Shown: in pieces, positions 12,297-30,600 of the stretch
How positions within the stretch are numbered: the first letter of the stretch is position 1
How the letters are laid out: each line of letters begins with the position of its first letter
Source: Rachycentron canadum
Lineage: Eukaryota; Chordata; Actinopteri; Carangiformes; Rachycentridae
Length of the DNA stretch: 64,000 nt
NCBI GenBank assembly: GCA_038496675.1
Contig: CM076654.1
Span: forward strand, 14,096,207-14,160,206
Direction: 5' to 3'
Notes under the pieces: generated by a model
Told to the model about the DNA's origin: nothing
The model's input: the letters and a program-made list of their open reading frames with translations, nothing else
The model's database searches: none
Position numbers and translations under genes: made by a program

Positions 12297-12321
12297 GAAG
12301 CGATTCAGCCCGATGAGTTAG
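12283..12321 (+). other. Upstream ORF 2 in the lztr1 leader (12 codons)
   Basis: ATG at 12283 overlaps the end of upstream ORF 1 in another frame and stops at TAG 12319-12321, only five bases before the main lztr1 ATG. Such close termination would be expected to limit re-initiation. Confidence 0.55.
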
Positions 12322-12326
12322 CAACA

Positions 12327-18443
<6,117 letters not shown>

Positions 18444-20742
18444 GATGGCGCCAAGAGCCGGGCTCTTTTGTCCTCTCACAGAAGCCATACACCTCTGCTC
18501 CACCTACTTCTTGTCATTCCCTCCTCCCAGCACACAGTACCTTTCTTTATGTTGGACCTTGCATGTCTCGACCCTCATGCAGTAGATGCCTTTAATCAAT
18601 GCAGTATCAAAATGATTGTTTCTCAGTCTGCACTTCAGTGAGGACTGAAATCAGTGAAGAAACCAAATTATAGCTGAATGACTAATGTTCTGGAGCATCC
18701 CCTTTATGTTTAGTATTTAATTTATTAATTTTGTATAAACAGAACTTAAACAGTTTTTCCTGCTCAGTATTGCTGCTGCATTTTAAAAGATATGCAGTAC
18801 ACTGTAATAATTCACACTTATGGCACTAGAAAGGTTAAGTGTTAGGTTAAGATATCTGCTCAAATACATTCTCAGTCATCCAAATACAACTTAATCAAAG
18901 TATACCATTACATGGTTTAGTTATCTGAATATGTATTCATCACTTGTATTACTCTCAGCTCTCACAGTTAACACACCTGTCCTAAGGAATCAATACCACT
19001 ATATGAAAATAACGTGAACGTATGTCTGTCATACAGCTGTTTCATTATTGTTCTTGTCATTGTCATATATCTTTGTAATACTAATCACCTCTTTACATTA
19101 CTAACAGACAAGCTCTCTTTATCCATACAATAGAGCAATTTAGGGACACCAATATGTCGTTAAATATTTACCTACATGACTTTCATGTATTTAAAGCCTT
19201 AATAAATGTTCTCATACAAAATAAGTCATACCATAATGAGTTATTATGTCACCCCACCCTCCTCTCCAAACTCCACTCTTGTGAATTGCAGAACCAGTGG
19301 AGTTTGAGTTCATCCAGATAACCATGCACAGGTCTCATTTTCTTATGTTCTCCAATGTAGGTGTCTCTTTTGAGTAAACTACCTTATGTAATTACAGTTT
19401 TTGCACAACCACCACTTTAAGATAACTTTAAATCTTGCACCCACCCATGTCCATGTAAAGAGCAGGTACTGGTTTGACAAAGCCTAATTTCTATGTTATA
19501 TCTGCTTTGACTAAACTCCACTGTGACCAGCCACCTACTGTCCTGACAGTCATCTGTTCATATCAGTAGTCCAGCTGTCATTAATCAACCATTATAATCA
19601 TTTATATTAAGGACCATAATGATATATGTTTTGAAAATAACATAGTGCTTCTTTAGGAGTATTCATAAATGTTTTTACATGAAATAGGGGCACAGCTCTG
19701 AAATTCTTACACAGACCATTGGCAGAAATTAAAGCTATTGTAATTTATACACTGAAAAAGATGAAGGTTAATCCTTGACCTTTCATCAAATTAGCCACGT
19801 CCTTCAGGGGTTTCAGTTTCCACAGATCCATGCTTGATAAGGTCAGACAATGCTCCTTGGTTTGAGAGGGTGTACTCTTCTACAGCTTCTACAAGATTAT
19901 TGTATTTACAAAGATTTTAATTTACTTGAGCCAGATACATTTAAATTTATTCGGTTAATTCTATTGTACAAATTGTAACCTATTACAGCTTCTTAAATTG
20001 TGTTATTTTCACCATTTTAGTTTGAATATGTATAGTAAATTGTGCTCATAGAATTAAGTAAGACAATTTGGCCTAAATGCTGACTCACTAGATTGGACTG
20101 CTGTGAGCTGCCTGTCTCTCTAGAGACCCACGGTGGAATTCACAGTGTTGGACTACTTTGGACTCAGTTGTAAGTACCGTTGCAGTGAGCACAAAGTGCT
20201 ATTCATAGCCCAGATACCTGAGACACTTGGCAAATCAAAAGCTCTGCTTTTGATTTCTTTAGAGTGTAAAGGTCTTACCTAAAGTAACACCTGTCTCATC
20301 AGACACTCATCTGAAATAATTGCAATCAGAGCTTTGAAAGATGTACTGAATGAAAAACAGCCACACAGAAACAGGCCCTTATAGTCATACATCGGACAAT
20401 GCAGAAAAAGAAGAGGAATCCCTCCACTTCTTTATGGGCCCTCCACCCCATGCCCAACTTGCTCATGTTTCATTCATTTAAATCCACTTGCGTGTCCACA
20501 AGCCCAGAATCCCAGTGGAAATATCCAGTTTCATGTAAAAACAGAGTGCTTTGTTCACTGCAAAGATATTGAACACTGAAACAAAACAGTGTATCTGTTG
20601 TCTGGATTATCTCCCATTTATCTGGTGCATTTTATTACGTGGGCTGTCCAGGTTGGTCCTGGTACCTCAGTAGGCGGTACATGTTATACTCCCAACCTGT
20701 AACACAGACCTGCACAGCACAGTGTGTATGCTGAGGCAGAAG
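18444..20742. other. lztr1 3' UTR and lztr1-claudin spacer
   Basis: AT-rich and without convincing coding exons. AATAAA at 19201-19206 could end the lztr1 transcript after a 3' UTR of about 0.75 kb. The last part (about 20640-20742) leads into the claudin start and would be its 5' UTR or promoter; no TATA box is obvious. Confidence 0.55.
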
Positions 20743-21399
20743 ATGGTTTTCCTAACAACTAAAATAATGCAGAGGACTGCACTCTTTGTGACATTTGGGG
20801 GTTTGGTTACTTCTCTGATAACCACCTTCCTTCCCCTCTGGAAGACAATGAACTCTGACCTGAACGAGGTAGAGAACTGGTACTCTGGGCTGTGGCACAC
20901 CTGCCTCTACACAGAGGAGGTGGGAATTCAGTGCAAGGCCTACGAGTCCATCCTTGGACTCCCGATGGACCTGCAGATCTCCAGGGTGCTCATGTCAGTG
21001 TCTATAGGTACTGGAGGTTTAGCCATGATGGCTGCTTTCCCGGGTCTGGAGGGGGTTGAGGTGTGTATGGGCCATCCTGGCATGAAGAGAGGGCTCCTCA
21101 TCCTCAGCGGAGTGCTGTCCTGGGTGTCTGGTCTTGCCACTCTGGTTCCTGTCTCTATCGTGGCCTACACAACTGTGGTCGAATTCTGGGACGAGGGTTT
21201 TCCTGATGTGATGCCACGCTGGGAGTATGGGGAGGCAATGTTCTCTGGATGGTTTGGAGGTTTGGCTCTGGTCGTCGGAGGGACCCTGTTCTTTGTAGCT
21301 GTGTGCATGGGGGACTACGACCAGCGGCCACCAAGCATCCCAAACAGCCTGCAGGTGAAGCACAGGACGCAGCACTACCTGAAGACAGAGGTTTTATAG
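20743..21399 (+). CDS. Claudin of the claudin-22/24 type, intronless
   Basis: Claudins are four-pass tight-junction proteins that set paracellular ion selectivity. This single-exon frame gives 218 residues from the ATG at 20743 (AAGATGG context). Another ATG lies five codons upstream, at 20728. The chosen start aligns with the short N terminus of claudin-24 before the MQ of TM1. The first extracellular loop carries the family signature W-GLW-C-C (ENWYSGLWHTC, then VGIQC). Strong claudin-22/24 features are DLNEVENW, SRVLM at TM2, RGLLILSGVLSWVSG at TM3, and FWDEGFPDVMPRWEYGEAMF before TM4. The cytoplasmic tail ends KTEVL, not the usual YV PDZ-binding end. Fish claudin numbering differs from mammalian, so I give no symbol. 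It sits between lztr1 and aifm3, where I know of no mammalian claudin. Confidence 0.92.
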   Translation: MVFLTTKIMQRTALFVTFGGLVTSLITTFLPLWKTMNSDLNEVENWYSGLWHTCLYTEEVGIQCKAYESILGLPMDLQISRVLMSVSIGTGGLAMMAAFPGLEGVEVCMGHPGMKRGLLILSGVLSWVSGLATLVPVSIVAYTTVVEFWDEGFPDVMPRWEYGEAMFSGWFGGLALVVGGTLFFVAVCMGDYDQRPPSIPNSLQVKHRTQHYLKTEVL

Positions 21400-22966
21400 A
21401 TTTCCTTTTATCAAATGTGTGTCATCTAACATAATGATGTTACTTGTGAACTACTTCAATAGTTCTGACAAGAATGATATATTTCTGACAGAACATAGAG
21501 AGGAAAAATATTGTCCCCAGTAAGTGATGCAACTGTGATGAGAATGGAAAAGTTTTCTTAATCTATTAAAATAATTTGAGATGATAAGGACTGCAGTCAT
21601 TCTTATTCCTTTTGAGTCTGGATAAATAGGATGAGTTATTGTTTACCTGTAGAAATACACTGTCGTGTGCATCAAACTTTTTTAAAATAAGAATGGAAAT
21701 ACCATATAAAAATTACAGCTTTAGTCTTTACATCAGCTGCGGAAACATTCAAGTGATCTGTAAGCTTCAGGGATTTGGCACCAACAGCTCCTCTATTCAA
21801 TTCTGGTAAACTGCTGTTCACTGTGGTGATTAGAACTGATCTGAAACATTTGTTAGTTTTTCTGATTACAACAGAATAAATGACTGTGATCAGTATCAAG
21901 CTGGTTGTGTTCATCATGCCCATTTGCTTCACTGGCACAGTTTAAATCTAATTAGCAGTCAGCTTGAATCTCCGCAAAAACTTCTGACATTATATTTTGG
22001 CAGGCTCTTGATTGTGTTATTTTAGTCTGTGATGACATTCACTTCTCTTACCTCTCTTAATCTTGGTTTTTGGATGCTGCAGACTCCCTCTCTGGCCCCT
22101 GTGGACGAGGGCCCTCCTGTAATTCAATTAAACTGAGTGATATGTGAGTGATGTAAGGTGGCTTTTTCAACACACTAGTCTGATCAGTCATCTTATTGTA
22201 GATGTGCCCGCTGCCCCCACTCAAACATGCTTTTACATGTGCTCGAACACACAGAGAGCAACACAAACATACTGACACTGAAGCACATGTGCACGTGTCA
22301 GCTGTCAGTACGCTATGGAAATGCAATTACTCAGTTTGGTTGATGGAAATCTCTTTTAGCTGATACGTCTCAATTTAATATCTTTTTTTTTTCCATGTGG
22401 AGACATTAGCATTCAGAAAACACTGTAAAGGTTTTGATGGTGCATCCTAATTTTCATCCTGTGTCAATGCTGTCATCATTTCCATAGAAATGAATCTGAG
22501 AAAATGAGGCGAATGACCTTAAAGGGGAAGAACGGTTGCTCCCACAGTGGTAGCACAAGGAATGGAAATATCTTGAGCTTGTTTCTATAATGCTCAGTAT
22601 ACCTTTTTAATCCTGCTCCAGCCTACCCCCCGACTGAAACTGAGATTTACTGCACCAAATGCACTTTCACTCTTCCTCCCTCTGCCGCACACACTGAAAG
22701 AAGTGTAGCACAAACAGGACGAGCTGTTTTAGTGTTTACAGCTGTCATCAGTCTGAAGGGTGTTTTTCAGTGTCTCCTAGGGGTCAGTGTAAAGACAACA
22801 GATGTCTCACTGCTGAGTTTTTAACTGTATCTGATTCTCCTGCAGCAGCACAGTCAGCAGCCAGACCGGCCAGTGCAGCGAGGAGAGCAGTGAGGCTTTG
22901 ATCAGGCTGAACTGGCCAGTCAGGTTTGTGACATCTGGGGGGGGGCATGGATCTGAACTGAGGTGG
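21400..22966. other. claudin 3' UTR and spacer upstream of aifm3
   Basis: No coding exon recognised. From about 22780 the sequence becomes GC-richer and reaches a G run at 22938-22944 just before the assembly gap. Confidence 0.5.
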
Positions 22967-23366
22967 NNNNNNNNNNNNNNNNNNNNNNNNNNNNNNNNNN
23001 NNNNNNNNNNNNNNNNNNNNNNNNNNNNNNNNNNNNNNNNNNNNNNNNNNNNNNNNNNNNNNNNNNNNNNNNNNNNNNNNNNNNNNNNNNNNNNNNNNNN
23101 NNNNNNNNNNNNNNNNNNNNNNNNNNNNNNNNNNNNNNNNNNNNNNNNNNNNNNNNNNNNNNNNNNNNNNNNNNNNNNNNNNNNNNNNNNNNNNNNNNNN
23201 NNNNNNNNNNNNNNNNNNNNNNNNNNNNNNNNNNNNNNNNNNNNNNNNNNNNNNNNNNNNNNNNNNNNNNNNNNNNNNNNNNNNNNNNNNNNNNNNNNNN
23301 NNNNNNNNNNNNNNNNNNNNNNNNNNNNNNNNNNNNNNNNNNNNNNNNNNNNNNNNNNNNNNNNNN
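22967..23366. other. Assembly gap (400 N)
   Basis: Four hundred undetermined bases, flanked on both sides by GC-rich sequence in the expected promoter/first-exon zone of aifm3. The round length suggests a nominal gap size. Frames spanning it are meaningless. Confidence 0.99.
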
Positions 23367-23671
23367 TCGGCCAGCGAAAGAGAGCAACTCCCACGACCGG
23401 TCGGCTCAAGTCTGCTGCTGGGGGGTGGGGGGCTGTGCGAGGGGCAGCACACACACACACACGAGCATCTGCTGCATCGAGAGGCAGAAGAGGAGAAGAG
23501 GAGGGTGCAGAGGGACACGCAGACCGGGATTGCTCCAGAGGACTGAGTCAGTCCCGGAGCCGGACTGGACTGTGAGGAGACTCATGTGCTAATATGCTAC
23601 CGTGTCCCGCAGGGGAAGCTGAGTACCGGGGAGTTTGACAGGATCTCGGTGCACCTGCTCCATGCTCACGG
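23367..23671 (+). other. aifm3: Probable 5' untranslated exon / promoter-proximal region of aifm3
   Basis: GC-rich sequence ends in a good donor (CACGG|GTAAGA at 23672). The next exon, starting at 27450, has a phase-free acceptor and contains the aifm3 ATG, so this is the natural leader exon. It holds short upstream ATGs, such as one at 23595 that stops 14 codons later. The left border is unknown because of the gap. Confidence 0.45.
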
Positions 23672-26600
23672 GTAAGATGATTTATTCCTTTTACAGCCAG
23701 GGAAGTGTTTTGTGTTTTATTACTTCCACAACACGTTGTGTTTAGGTGATGCTGACTTATTTCTTCAAGTGGATTTTGCCTGCATTGGTGCACTGTGGAG
23801 TCAAACAGCAAACACACATGCTAAGTGTAAGTTGTCTCAGGTACCATCATGTACTGTGGTGCAGTATATTCACTGAAACCACAAAAAAAAAGAGCAATGG
23901 TGCATGGCAGGCTGTAAATCTAGTATCAGTTCAGATCAGCTGCTTCAGACTTAGGAGACAGGACCCTACTGGTCAGTACACATCAGTGAGTAAAAGTACT
24001 GAAGAAATGTCTCACAGCATCTCTCAAATTTAATTTGTTGCCATTGGCATAGACAGCAACTGTGTGTGTATTTGTTGTTGTTGTTGTTGTTGTGTGGGTG
24101 TGTGTATACTGAGAAACTGGCTGTAGCAGAAGTGTTTTATGGAGGCACAGCTCCTCTGTAGGGGGGTTCACTCCTCTGTAAACCACAATTATAGTTTTCC
24201 ATGACATCATGGAGAGGTTATCGCTCAAAGCAGCAGCAAAATGACCTGACATGCGGCGGTAGTGCCATTGCAAACCAGCTTTTGTGTCACAGACAAATGA
24301 AACGTAAAGAAGTTTGGGTCAACTTGTGTGATGTATTTAAGCAACTCAGATTTAAGCCGCTTGATGAACTCCATTGTGTAAAAACAGTGTTGTGCGATGG
24401 ATTAATCGTTGTCTACAGCCACGTGGCATCTACAGTGTTATTCTTATCTACACTTATCTGAATCTCTTTTAAAGCTGAACTACAACTTGTGATAGTCACA
24501 TAAAAGCATGGTATTACATATGAGACATTATATTTCATCCTTTTCAATTAAATATACACAACCTACATCAAGGAAGTCACCACTACCTGTTTACCTGTCA
24601 ACTACAAGTAAACAAATACGAAGAGACTTAACATCATTCTTGATCAAGAATGATGTGAATAAAACCTGCTCACAATAGAGAGCTTCTTAATGTGTGTAAC
24701 TATCATCCACCTTTTCTTTTCTTCTGACAGAAGTCAGTCAAAAGCTTATTGGTATTTCAGGGATCATCCTAGTGGGAAACATCTGATTTGGGACACTTAC
24801 TGTCCCTCTTTTCCATTTCAGCAATCACACCAGAAATCATAAAAAAGCCTGGTAATCTGGGGATGAGTCCATGGGTTTATCTTGTATTTCACAAACCTGG
24901 AGACGTGAGTGAAGGAAAGAGGTGTGGCCAAATACTAAGTTGTGAGTATTTGTCCTTTATCAGCTGAGGATCAGAGAGTCCTAATCATTAACTGGTGCTT
25001 AACATACCCACCAAGCAAGTGTCTGAATTAAAACAGAGATCACTAATTCGGATTGCAAGGAGACAAATGAGCCACTAATCCAGCAGACCTTCTTTTACCC
25101 CAGGAGCTGCCGCCTGTCCGGGGCCTGGGTAGTGCTATAACATGACATGTATAACAGGAAGTGATAAAATGTCCTCTGCATTTACTTTTTGTGGATGTTG
25201 CAGCACCTGCTCTTCTGCTGCTGCTGCTGTTTATTGGTGAGGATCAGGTTTGTTTCTGGCTTTGATGAATACAGGGTATTTTTGGCATAGCCGTGTATTA
25301 CAGAGTGGAGATGTCTACTGCTGTGAAAGGATCATGCAAATCGGCATTTCCACTTGTAGAGAGAAGACGTCTTGTTGAGGGTTTGACACCAGTTTCAAGT
25401 GATGGATGCAAGTGTAGCCACTCAGCTGTTTTTTCCATTTTTTTCACCAGAGCCTGTTTATAGATTTGCCTCCTCACAACCAACCAGGAGCTGCATTTTG
25501 CTAATGCTCCTCCATCCCAACATTCCAGTAACAGGTATTACATTTGTAGGGGAGTGAGTGAAACTGACAGCTTGTTTGTAGGCAGGATTATTAGCACTGC
25601 TTGGGGACAGGCCCAACAGTGAGAGAGCTGGATCTGCGTCATATGTTGTGAGGACCAAATCTGCTTAACCTACTTTAGTTTTTCACAAAATATCTTGGAC
25701 TTGCCGGAGCGCTTTGTGGTCCAATTTGTTATTCATCAAATTTTCAGTGGTGATAAATCATTAAAGGGACAACATGTAAGAGTAAGGCAAAACTTGTCTT
25801 GATCCTTCACCGCCCCTTTGGAGCATTTTACTCTCTGTATTTAGTCAAACGCACAACATCAAAAGCTCGGCTGTGGAAGCATGGCTGTTTACTAAGAGCT
25901 TGGCACAGAGAGTTGAATAATGTAGGAATACAGCCCAAAAAGAGGCTTTTCCACTTGTGGTTGATGCTCAATTTGTTAAATCTGACAAGATATAGAAGCC
26001 AGAAAATGGTGACTGGCTTGATTTTTGTACTATATTTTGACTTTATATTAGAATAGGCAGCATTTCTTTCAGTCTTTTATGCATCAAACAAACAAGCTTG
26101 AGTTTATTCCAGTGGCTTCCAACACACAAGTCACATCCTCCAAAGGGTCACAAGATACTCTCCCCATCTTTGCTACTTTTTGTGAAATATTGGATAAGTT
26201 TACCTCTTTGAGAAATAAACAGCTATTTACATGAAACCACCTGAGAGGTTTAGAAGAGAAATTCCTCTTTGGTAGAATTACTAACAACTCACAGACACCT
26301 GAGAAGTAACAAGGTGCCCCAGCTGTAAAAAGTGTTTCTTTAAGAAGTCACAAAAATGCCACTGATTCAACTTTTGACAGTGTGTTGATATTTTATAAAC
26401 TCATCATCATAATGAAACTTTTTAAAACTAATCTCCAAAGTCACTAGTAACAATAGTTGTTAAACAGCAGTGGATTAAAAGGTTCTGTATTTTCCTCTGA
26501 AATATAGTGGAATAGAAATATAAAGAATAATAAAACAAGTATATTTAAGTGCAGGTACCTAAAAATTGTACTTTATTTATACATTCACCCACTCCAAACA

Positions 26601-27449
26601 AATACATAGTTCAGCGTTGTGGCCAGTCGAGGGAAATCTTTCCATCTCTCTGTTCTCAGGAACTTTTTCTAAGCAGTGCTCCATTCAACACTGCACACTT
26701 TTTTTCTGAAGTTCAAGGACACTAAAATGTGCTCAGAATATCAAGCAGTTCTTTTGGTTGTACCTCAAAAGGATAATTTGGTGATGGATTATACCATGTT
26801 GAGTGTTACACCTGCCATCCTGCGACTGCTCAGATTCATTGCAGCCAGTTCTCTGTGAGTAACTAACTACTGTATGAGTGGGTGAAATACCAGAGCTGGC
26901 AGAAATGTGAGGGCAACGTGGCAACAAAACAAGGGGGATTTTGAAACTTAAGGGGCCCCTGCTTCAAAGTGCAGTGTGACGAGAAAGTTAATAGGTGTCG
27001 GAGTGCTGTTAATATTTAACTGTTTCCCATGCAATATGCATGAACAAAGGTAACAATGTGTGTGGAAATGTTCCTAATTAACACAACTGCTTCCTTTTTA
27101 CAAGCACTAACATGTTACATACACACATACAGAGAGAGAGAAGGATTTGAATAGCTCTCTTCAGTGCTTAAAGTTTGTGTCAGACACTTCGGAGCAACAT
27201 CAGGCAGTTTTTTGATGGACAACACCAAAACAATCAGTGTTTGTCAAAAAGAAAAATTGAGACCATTTGAAACTGAAAGCAGACATTTCATTTTCACCTC
27301 TAATATTAATTCAACAACATGACCCATCCTGTAATCAGACTTTACTCTGATGTAAACCAGTGTGTCACAGCAGTATGTTGTATGAGTGTGTGTCTATGTG
27401 CGTTTGTGTCTTTGTGTTGCTGTTGATGTTGTTCCCTCTGTCCATGCAG
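23672..27449. other. Putative aifm3 leader intron
   Basis: About 3.8 kb without a recognisable coding exon. Notable contents are a (TTG)n tract at 24071-24093 and a perfect 26-base palindrome at 24631-24656. Confidence 0.5.
24631..24656. repeat. Perfect 26-base palindrome
   Basis: Two 13-base halves (ACATCATTCTTGA and its exact reverse complement) meet at TGATCA with no spacer. It lies in the putative aifm3 leader intron. A symmetric binding site or a chance/foldback origin are both possible. Confidence 0.9.
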
Positions 27450-27475
27450 ATTATGTGGAGGAGCTGACGTGTGCG

Positions 27476-27562
27476 ATGGCCAGCTTGGACCTGCAGGTTC
27501 TCATACACACAGTCCTGTGTTGTCGTTGCCTCACAGCCAAGCAGCCCAGCCCGAAGGTCTGA
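27476..27562 (+). other. Upstream ORF in the aifm3 leader (28 residues)
   Basis: In the leader exon 27450-27628, an ATG at 27476 (CGATGGC, G at +4) opens 28 codons to TGA at 27560-27562. A shorter one, 27453-27467, precedes it. Both end before the main start at 27629, which has a full CCACCATGG context. Confidence 0.5.
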
Positions 27563-27628
27563 CCGCGCCTCCCCTCCCTTTCCCCCCTCCCTCCCTCTCC
27601 CTGGGTGTCCCTCAATCCTGGGCCCACC

Positions 27629-30600
27629 ATGGGAGGATGCTTCTCCAAACCCAAACCAGGTAACCAAGATGCTTTCTCTCTCCTTCACCCTGGTTGATTT
27701 AGCCTGGAAGAAAACATGCACCAAGCAAGCTCCATAAGAGTTCATGAAGTAGATAAACAGACATACTCACTCTGTAATGTTAAAATCTTGTTAAAATTGG
27801 GTCAAAAAGTATTGACTTATGCTGTTACTGAAAGGTGTTCATGTTATTTTGTCCACCCTGTACATGTTATTTTGCTGTTAGCAGCTCAGGTAAGGCTTGG
27901 TGATGACAATTATACATCGCAATATATCAATGTAAATGTCTGCTAAAACACTTAAAATATACTATAATCAATGTGACGTTTACAGCAGTGAAATTCATTT
28001 GTCCTTTGTTCTTTATTAGATTTACTTCATTAACTCATTCTGTTCATCATATCATATTATTTCACTGAAAGTCATTCATTGATAACATTGTATTATCCCC
28101 ATTGTGTTCAGCTGGATTTTTTTTGTCCAGTCTGACGAATAATTCAAATTAGATATAGAGAGTGCTGGGGCTTCAGTGTGGTTTAAAAGACTGTGTTTTC
28201 TTGCAAATCTTTCCCTGCTGTTGATGCATTGTGCATTGTAAAGAAAAGTTTCATATGCTGACACAGCGGTTAAGATGAGCTACAGGAAAATATAGGTGTG
28301 ATTCAGTTAATCTAGTTGAAAACAGATATTGTCCATGTGGAGGCCAGTTTTGTTTCTGTGGTGAGAACCACAAAATAAAATCCATATTTTAAGGACATTT
28401 TGTTCAGTTTGACTCATTCTCAATACTACCTACAGCTTCCAAATCCTGTTATACATGTCCTCTCACCCTCCTCTGTTTGCAGTATAATGCTATGTGTGGG
28501 AGGGATTTTAATGCTCTCTCTGGTATCTTTGGTCAAGAGGATTACATACAGCAATATCTAATTTTGACACAGTGTGTATCACACAACGTGTTGGGAGATT
28601 AGCTATCATGCTTCACTGCAGTCTTACAGGTAAAAATCACACACTGTGCTGGTCCATGTTCATTTTTAGTGACACACAAAAGCTTTGATATCAGATCGTC
28701 TGTTCATGATCATGTGGAGGTGAAGTAAGAAAGATGGGGGTCTAGATGTGTGATGCAAATGTTAGAAGAGAGGCTGCCACCTAAGGACTAAGTGTCTGTC
28801 ACAGCATGACCTCCACCTACTAAGAGAGATAAAGCCTGACATGGAGCTCTATTAACATGGTCTTTCACAAAGTGAAAAAGACAGCTCCACATATTGTCGT
28901 TATATTTTATCGATTCTCTGAAGGAATCTGAGCATAAATTCTGAAATGAGCCACTGGCATCAACAGTAACACAAAGCTTGTTTAAGTCTGTGAAGTTTCC
29001 CAGTCGTCCTGGTCATAATTCTCTGAGAAAGTTGAATCTAGGGCAACTGGACTTGGCTGTAGATTATTGAAGACGTTTCACCTTTCATCCAAGAGGCTTC
29101 TTCAGTTCTGTTTTGTTTAGTTCACCATACATGTGCTTTACCATAAATCTCCTGTCTACAGAACATATACAATCTTGACTAGAAAATAAAGCCTAAACCT
29201 TAAACCTGAACTGTATCACTGTATCACTGTAGTGTGAGGAGAGACCTTAAAACATTAGTGAACCAAGTTATACACACACACCACTATAGATTTTAGATCA
29301 ATTTATATGGCTCAACAAAGATGCAGCCTGTTCTGAGACCTTAAACTGTAGTGTGAAGTATAAATGTAGAAAACTCCCACTGAATATACAGTGGATATAT
29401 AGTTAGTTTATACATTTAAGTGTAAGTGGTAGTGAATTGGCTCTTGACAGGCTCTTTGGGGAAGGGAGAGGCTGTAGACTGGGCACTTTGACCTGTGCAT
29501 TTGCATAAAAATCTGAACATGTGTAGAACACTAACAAATACTGCAAAATTATACATATGGATCAAATAAATAAAATGTGTTGTAACATTAAAAAAGATCA
29601 AAATAAAAGCATAACAATGTTTTGGTTGCGATCCAGATCACATTTCAGTGCTGATCAAATGAAATGTCAGTGTCAGTGATGTCCGATCACTGCAGCAGCA
29701 TTGAGAGATTCTTCAGCTGTGGAAAGCTCTTTTCTTTTCTCCTGCAATTGCACTCACCATTATGATTTTCCATTGATTTTAATTAAGACTTGCTCAGCAG
29801 GAGAAAATTCCAGCCAGATTACTGTGTAAGAACCGGATGATCAGCACATTTTTCCAGCCCAACAGATAAAGCCTGCTGCAGTGAAAAACGAGTTACACAA
29901 CCACTTTTCTTAAAGTTCAGAAATATAAACCCAACAGCAGCGCATCACGTGTCATCAAAGCAAACTGAATGTCTCCCGAAGGACACATGAATATCCTCCA
30001 CTCAGTTATAGTCTGTTTTCTTAACTGTCTCTGAAGGGAATCATTACTTATGTGGATTTTATGTGTTTCTGTTTCTTTAACACAAATCTCATTATTTATG
30101 GATATTATGACTCCATTTAAAGGCATTATTATGCTGTTAAAATCACATTTTCCAACTCAATTAGCTAATTTCAGTAAAGAGAATCTGAGATTTGTTTACA
30201 ATTTGGTGCCCAAATGTTGAGCTGCCTGTCTCCATTTTTGTTTATTTTCTGCACCATGAAAATGGCAAATCTAATATGAACAGGATCAGTATTAAAGTAC
30301 ATACATCTGACTGACGTCCTGCTTTTCAGAAGACAGTTGTTGTGAAAATCTGTATTTACAATGAATGTTGAACAGTGGATTGATAGCTGTAATTACTAGA
30401 GGGTAGAAAACAAAATAAAAGGAAGTGTTGGACTCAGTCAGTTCTCTCCTCACATCCCACCTGCTTTCATTTGTTTCAGTTGTGGAGTTGTCAGACTAAA
30501 TTTGTCTCAATGTTGTAGATGTTACTCTTCAAACTGAAAGACCAATTACTCTTAGGGCAGAAATAAAATAACAGGACTGATGGAATACACTGATGATTGA

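Noticed and set aside
22784..23592. Long frames of 155-244 codons spanning the gap
   Set aside because: Made almost wholly of undetermined bases.
23567..23671. Open frame up to the donor at 23671, tested as a coding exon
   Set aside because: When joined to the next acceptor at 27450 it does not enter the aifm3 frame and gives no recognisable protein; best read as leader sequence.
27365..27745. 126-codon minus-strand frame and overlapping plus-strand frames at the aifm3 start
   Set aside because: Shadows of the GC-rich leader exon; the aifm3 start is fixed by its MGGCFSKPKP exon and splice phase.
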